From the NCBI GenBank assembly GCA_021846145.1, contig JAJZCJ010000133.1:1-8343 (forward strand): 8,343 nucleotides of DNA, written 5' to 3'. This DNA is from Bacillota bacterium. Lineage in GTDB: Bacteria > Bacillota > Bacilli > Alicyclobacillales > SLC66. The notes beneath the pieces are model-generated. The model saw nothing but the letters and a program-made list of their open reading frames with translations. It was not told where the DNA came from and searched no databases. Shown here piece after piece: positions 5,728 through 8,343 of the stretch. Numbering within the stretch: position 1 is the first letter of the stretch; each line of letters starts with the position of its first letter. The position numbers and the translations under genes were made by a program.

Positions 5728-7608
5728 ATGGTTTATGGCATTAAACGCTTGCTTGTTGGCCGACCTCTTAAGACACGAGAGAGTCAACATGTGAGAATTG
5801 GCATTTTACGTGGGATGGCCATCTTAACGCCTGATGCATTATCGAGTGTGGCATATGCGACGGATCAGATGGAATTTGTGTTGGCTTCTATTATCGGTAT
5901 CGGCGCTTCTGCCACTTACGTGTCCAACGTGCTGGGATTTTCCCTATTGGGAACGGCCATTATTGCCGGATTGGCGTTGTTGTTATTTTTGGCTTATCGC
6001 AATATTATCAGTCACTACCCGATGGGCGGGGGTGCCTATTCGATCGGGCTCCATGATCTAGGGCGCTTCTGGGGGCTTTCAGCCGCTTCTACGCTCATTA
6101 TTGGGTACACGTTGACAGTGGCCGTCTCGATTGCCTCTGGAGTCGATGCCATCGCGCCATTTGTTCCCGTTGTGATGCAACACAAGCTGCTGTTTAATGT
6201 CTTGCTCACGCTCTTCATCATGGGTATCAATCTGCGAGGAACTAGTGAATCGGCCAGCATTTTTATTCCTTTTACTTATTTGTTTGTCCTAAGCATTTTT
6301 ATTCTCGGTGGCGTGGGCATGATTAATGCGTTTTTGCATCCAAGCCACATGCATTTGCCAAGTATCAGTGGCATGCAGGCGGTAAGTGGCATGTCGATGT
6401 TTCTTTTTCTTCGCATGTTCGCTAATGGTTGTAGCGCGTTAACGGGGATTGAAGCGGTATCCAATTCGGTGCCGATTTTTAAGGAACCATCTGCCAAGCG
6501 TGCACAACGGCTTTTACTCACCTTGGTGGGCACGCTGAGTCTGCTGTTTTTTATTGTTTCGGGGTTGGCGCTCGTGCATGGATTGCAGTACAACCCGAAC
6601 GTGCCACTCATTCAACAAGAATCGATCATGATTTTTGGTCTTCATGGTCTTGGGTATATCATTAGTTTGATCATTTCCTTTGCCACTATGTCGATTTTGA
6701 TTATTGCCGCAAACACGGCGTTTACGGGGGGGCCTGCCCTTTGGTCTTCGATGGCTCGCGATGGGTTTATGCCTCGTTGGATTCTCCAAAAAGGTGATCG
6801 ATTAGTTTATAGTAATGGGATATTATTTCTAACAATCATTTCGTTGCTTTTGACGTTTGTTTTTGATGCTAAAATTGGACGTTTGATTGCTCTGTATGGC
6901 GTGTCAGTGTTTTACACGTTTACGGTTTCTCAGCTTGGCATGGTGGTTCGATTGTTTCGTGAACGGGGACAACATTGGATTGTTGCCGCATTTGGCAGCA
7001 GTATTGGCCTTTTGTTGACTGCGGCTGCGTGCCTTGTTTTTGGCATCACGCGGTTTTTTGACGGGGCATGGTTGGTTTTGATCGGCGTTCCACTGATGGT
7101 CATCATGTTTACTAAAATCAAACAGCATTATGATCAAACAAAGGCAGACTTAAAATATGATTTCCAAGTTCCTTTTCACACAAATGCACCTGGGCTGACC
7201 ATTGTCCCGATTGCTTCGGTGAATAAAGCTTCAGTGGCGGCTTTGCAATATGCGGTGAGTCATTTTGAGAACGTGATCTCCGTACATGTGGTGACAGCAG
7301 ATAGTGAAGAGGCAATGAAGAATGACACTCGAAAAATTGAATCCGATTGGGAGAAATTAGGAGTTAAAATTAGATTGATCGTGATCAATTCACAATATCG
7401 TTCAGTGGCAAAACGACTGCAGAGATTCGTGGAATTTGAATTAAATCAGTATGATGCCTCTGATATCACGATTGTCATTCCGCAATTTTTGACGGGTCGA
7501 TGGTGGCACTCTTTGCTCCACAACAAGACCGCCAGTTTGTTGTTAGCGTGGCTCATTTTCAACAAATCGGTCAAGGTCATTACGGTTCCCTTTCGATTGA
7601 CTAAGTAA
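5728..7608 (+). CDS. kimA: KimA-like potassium transporter (KUP/APC family with cytosolic domain)
   Basis: A 626-residue protein with about 12 membrane helices and a cytosolic domain of about 150 residues (from about 478), the architecture of KimA (YdaO), the Bacilli high-affinity K+/H+ symporter. Shared blocks include ILTPDALSSVAYATDQ (32-47), YPMGGGAYS (97-105), NGCSALTGIEAVSNSVP (233-249) and, near the C-terminus, PQFLTGRWWHSLLHNKTASL. Residues I recall as the KimA K+ site are kept: Asp36, Tyr43, Thr130, Ser134, Thr239, Glu242, Tyr390. The exception is KimA Asp117, which is Gly126 here (GYTLTVAVS instead of DYILTVAVS). KimA is held in check by c-di-AMP through its cytosolic domain, and that domain is present. 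No c-di-AMP riboswitch was recognised upstream. GGGGA sits 9 bases before the ATG. Another cation or an amino acid is a possible alternative substrate. Confidence 0.8.
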   Translation: MVYGIKRLLVGRPLKTRESQHVRIGILRGMAILTPDALSSVAYATDQMEFVLASIIGIGASATYVSNVLGFSLLGTAIIAGLALLLFLAYRNIISHYPMGGGAYSIGLHDLGRFWGLSAASTLIIGYTLTVAVSIASGVDAIAPFVPVVMQHKLLFNVLLTLFIMGINLRGTSESASIFIPFTYLFVLSIFILGGVGMINAFLHPSHMHLPSISGMQAVSGMSMFLFLRMFANGCSALTGIEAVSNSVPIFKEPSAKRAQRLLLTLVGTLSLLFFIVSGLALVHGLQYNPNVPLIQQESIMIFGLHGLGYIISLIISFATMSILIIAANTAFTGGPALWSSMARDGFMPRWILQKGDRLVYSNGILFLTIISLLLTFVFDAKIGRLIALYGVSVFYTFTVSQLGMVVRLFRERGQHWIVAAFGSSIGLLLTAAACLVFGITRFFDGAWLVLIGVPLMVIMFTKIKQHYDQTKADLKYDFQVPFHTNAPGLTIVPIASVNKASVAALQYAVSHFENVISVHVVTADSEEAMKNDTRKIESDWEKLGVKIRLIVINSQYRSVAKRLQRFVEFELNQYDASDITIVIPQFLTGRWWHSLLHNKTASLLLAWLIFNKSVKVITVPFRLTK

Positions 7609-7624
7609 TTAAACTGAACTGAGG

Positions 7625-7645
7625 AAGGGGATCATTACTCCCCTT
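7625..7645. terminator. Hairpin between convergent genes, possible weak bidirectional terminator
   Basis: AAGGGGA (7625-7631) and TCCCCTT (7639-7645) form a perfect 7-base stem with a 7-base loop, 16 bases past the kimA stop. The right arm touches the stop codon of the convergent small gene. Neither strand has a proper T-run after the stem (only TTTAG on the plus strand), so termination would be weak unless assisted. Its position between convergent genes is typical of shared terminators. Confidence 0.5.
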
Positions 7646-7827
7646 TAGATCAGTCCCATGAGTAAGATGATGATGAGTCCAATGAGACCAATTGCAAAGA
7701 AGATCGGCATCAAGGCGAGTTCAGCTTGGTAATGGAAACCCTCTTTTGCGACAAAACTAAACACAATCAGTATTCCACTGATCCAGATCAGTGTATTGGC
7801 AATGCGGCGTAAATATGTTCTACGCAA
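7645..7827 (-). CDS. Small two-helix membrane protein, unknown function, TTG start
   Basis: A 60-residue protein if started at TTG 7827. That start has a near-ideal GGGGGAGG whose GGAGG (7835-7839) lies seven bases upstream; the longer reading from ATG 7890 (81 residues) has no such site and would translate through it. The N-terminus is strongly basic (MRRTYLRR), followed by two likely membrane helices, about 10-27 and 37-59, joined by a short polar loop with KEGFHYQAE. This predicts an integral membrane protein with the basic start inside. I do not recognise the family. It is convergent with the KimA-like gene and divergent from the next small membrane gene. A weak promoter-like pair, TTGTGA then 17 bases then GATAGT, is visible just upstream but is not convincing. 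Confidence 0.65.
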   Translation of the reverse strand: MRRTYLRRIANTLIWISGILIVFSFVAKEGFHYQAELALMPIFFAIGLIGLIIILLMGLI

Positions 7828-7938
7828 TTTAACACCTCCCCCGTTACTATCCCATGTACAAGCCGCCTTCACAATGTAAAATAACACCATGTTGCTTGGG
7901 GGACACTATTTTCGTCTATGGATGAAAAGGGTGATTTG

Positions 7939-8238
7939 ATGTCGGATGAACATTCTCATTTACTCACGCAATTATTAACACAACTGAATAACTATTTTGA
8001 ACGGACTAATTTTGCCGCCTATGTGCAGTTGCTGCAGCGGCCAATGCGGCTAATCTGGTTAAATTTTATCGGCGGACTCGCGCGAGGTGTAGGAATTGGG
8101 ATTGGGTTTACACTGCTTGCCGCACTTGTTTTTCTGGTATTGCAACGATTGGCACTGGTCAACATTCCGGTGATTGGCACGTTTATTGCTGATCTGGTGA
8201 GAATTGTGCAGGCTCAACTGCACACGCCTACTATATGA
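7939..8238 (+). CDS. Small membrane protein of DUF5665 type
   Basis: A 99-residue protein. The start is set at ATG 7939 because AAGGGTGA (7927-7934) sits just upstream; an in-frame ATG at 7918 would add seven residues but has no ribosome binding site. The N-terminal 30 residues are polar and helical. They are followed by RPMRLIWLNFIGGLARGVGI (34-53) and a long hydrophobic stretch to about residue 70, then a second amphipathic segment NIPVIGTFIADLVRIVQ (75-91). The RLIWLNFIGGLARGxGIxIGFT block and the IPVIGxFIAxLVRIVQ tail match my memory of the DUF5665 family of small Firmicutes membrane proteins, whose function is not known. It is divergent from the 60-residue membrane protein with 111 bases between the starts. 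Confidence 0.75.
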   Translation: MSDEHSHLLTQLLTQLNNYFERTNFAAYVQLLQRPMRLIWLNFIGGLARGVGIGIGFTLLAALVFLVLQRLALVNIPVIGTFIADLVRIVQAQLHTPTI

Positions 8239-8325
8239 GCCTTTTTCGCTGTTCTTGGAGCCCATTGTGGGTGCGGGTGATCTAACCATCGAAAAATAAC
8301 TTTCCCCCATCCATTTGCTGATAAG

Positions 8326-8342
8326 GCCTGATAAATCAAGGC
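8326..8342. other. Hairpin at the window end, possibly incomplete terminator
   Basis: GCCTGAT (8326-8332) can pair with ATCA(A)GGC (8335-8342) with one bulged base, though the tightest pairing leaves an impossible two-base loop and probably opens by one pair. The window ends before any T-run could be seen. It may be the terminator of the DUF5665-like gene or of a gene beyond the edge. The rest of 8239-8343 shows nothing I can name. Confidence 0.2.
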
Positions 8343-8343
8343 T

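Noticed and set aside
6276..6611. 111-codon open frame on the minus strand inside the KimA-like gene
   Set aside because: It lies wholly antisense to a well-conserved membrane protein, has no family resemblance and reflects the codon pattern of the real gene.
8241..8271. Terminator after the DUF5665-like gene
   Set aside because: The T-run (8242-8246) precedes rather than follows the only nearby stem, CCCA/TGGG, which has just four pairs.

Overview
The window reads as a low-to-moderate GC Firmicutes (Bacilli) chromosome. Ribosome binding sites are strong AAGGAGG or AAGGAG type, GTG and TTG starts occur, one gene is a KimA-type potassium transporter, and one is a small DUF5665-like membrane protein. 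A member of the Alicyclobacillaceae or a relative is possible, but this is a guess from protein flavour and not something the sequence proves.

Left half (1-5559): a catabolic locus organised around one divergent control region. On the minus strand a class-III (PLP) aminotransferase runs off the left edge. On the plus strand are an APC-family amino-acid permease, a family III (CaiB/BaiF) CoA-transferase and an acyl-CoA dehydrogenase; the last two overlap by 7 bases. The acyl-CoA dehydrogenase keeps residues typical of glutaryl-CoA dehydrogenase (E78, R85, Y363, E364). The best reading is therefore uptake of an amino acid, transamination, CoA activation of a dicarboxylic acid such as glutarate, and oxidation to an enoyl-CoA. 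The amino acid itself (5-aminovalerate is one candidate) is inferred. No semialdehyde dehydrogenase or regulator lies in the window.

The 389-base divergent spacer (1287-1675) is the most interesting non-coding part. Each side has a sequence of the sigma-54 (-24/-12) type: TTGGCAT followed by TGCT, with exactly 10 bases between the GG and GC dinucleotides. Between them are two tandem copies of a TATG-N8-CATA dyad exactly 20 bases apart, where an activator of the bacterial enhancer-binding protein class could bind. This suggests one sigma-54 activator switches on both arms of the pathway.

Right half (5560-8343): a 168-base spacer with no clear terminator, then a 626-residue KimA-like potassium transporter that keeps most remembered K+-site residues but has glycine where KimA has Asp117. 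A hairpin separates it from a convergent 60-residue membrane protein that starts at TTG. Next comes a divergent 99-residue DUF5665-like membrane protein, and then 105 bases without a recognisable gene. I see no mobile element, CRISPR array, tRNA or rRNA.
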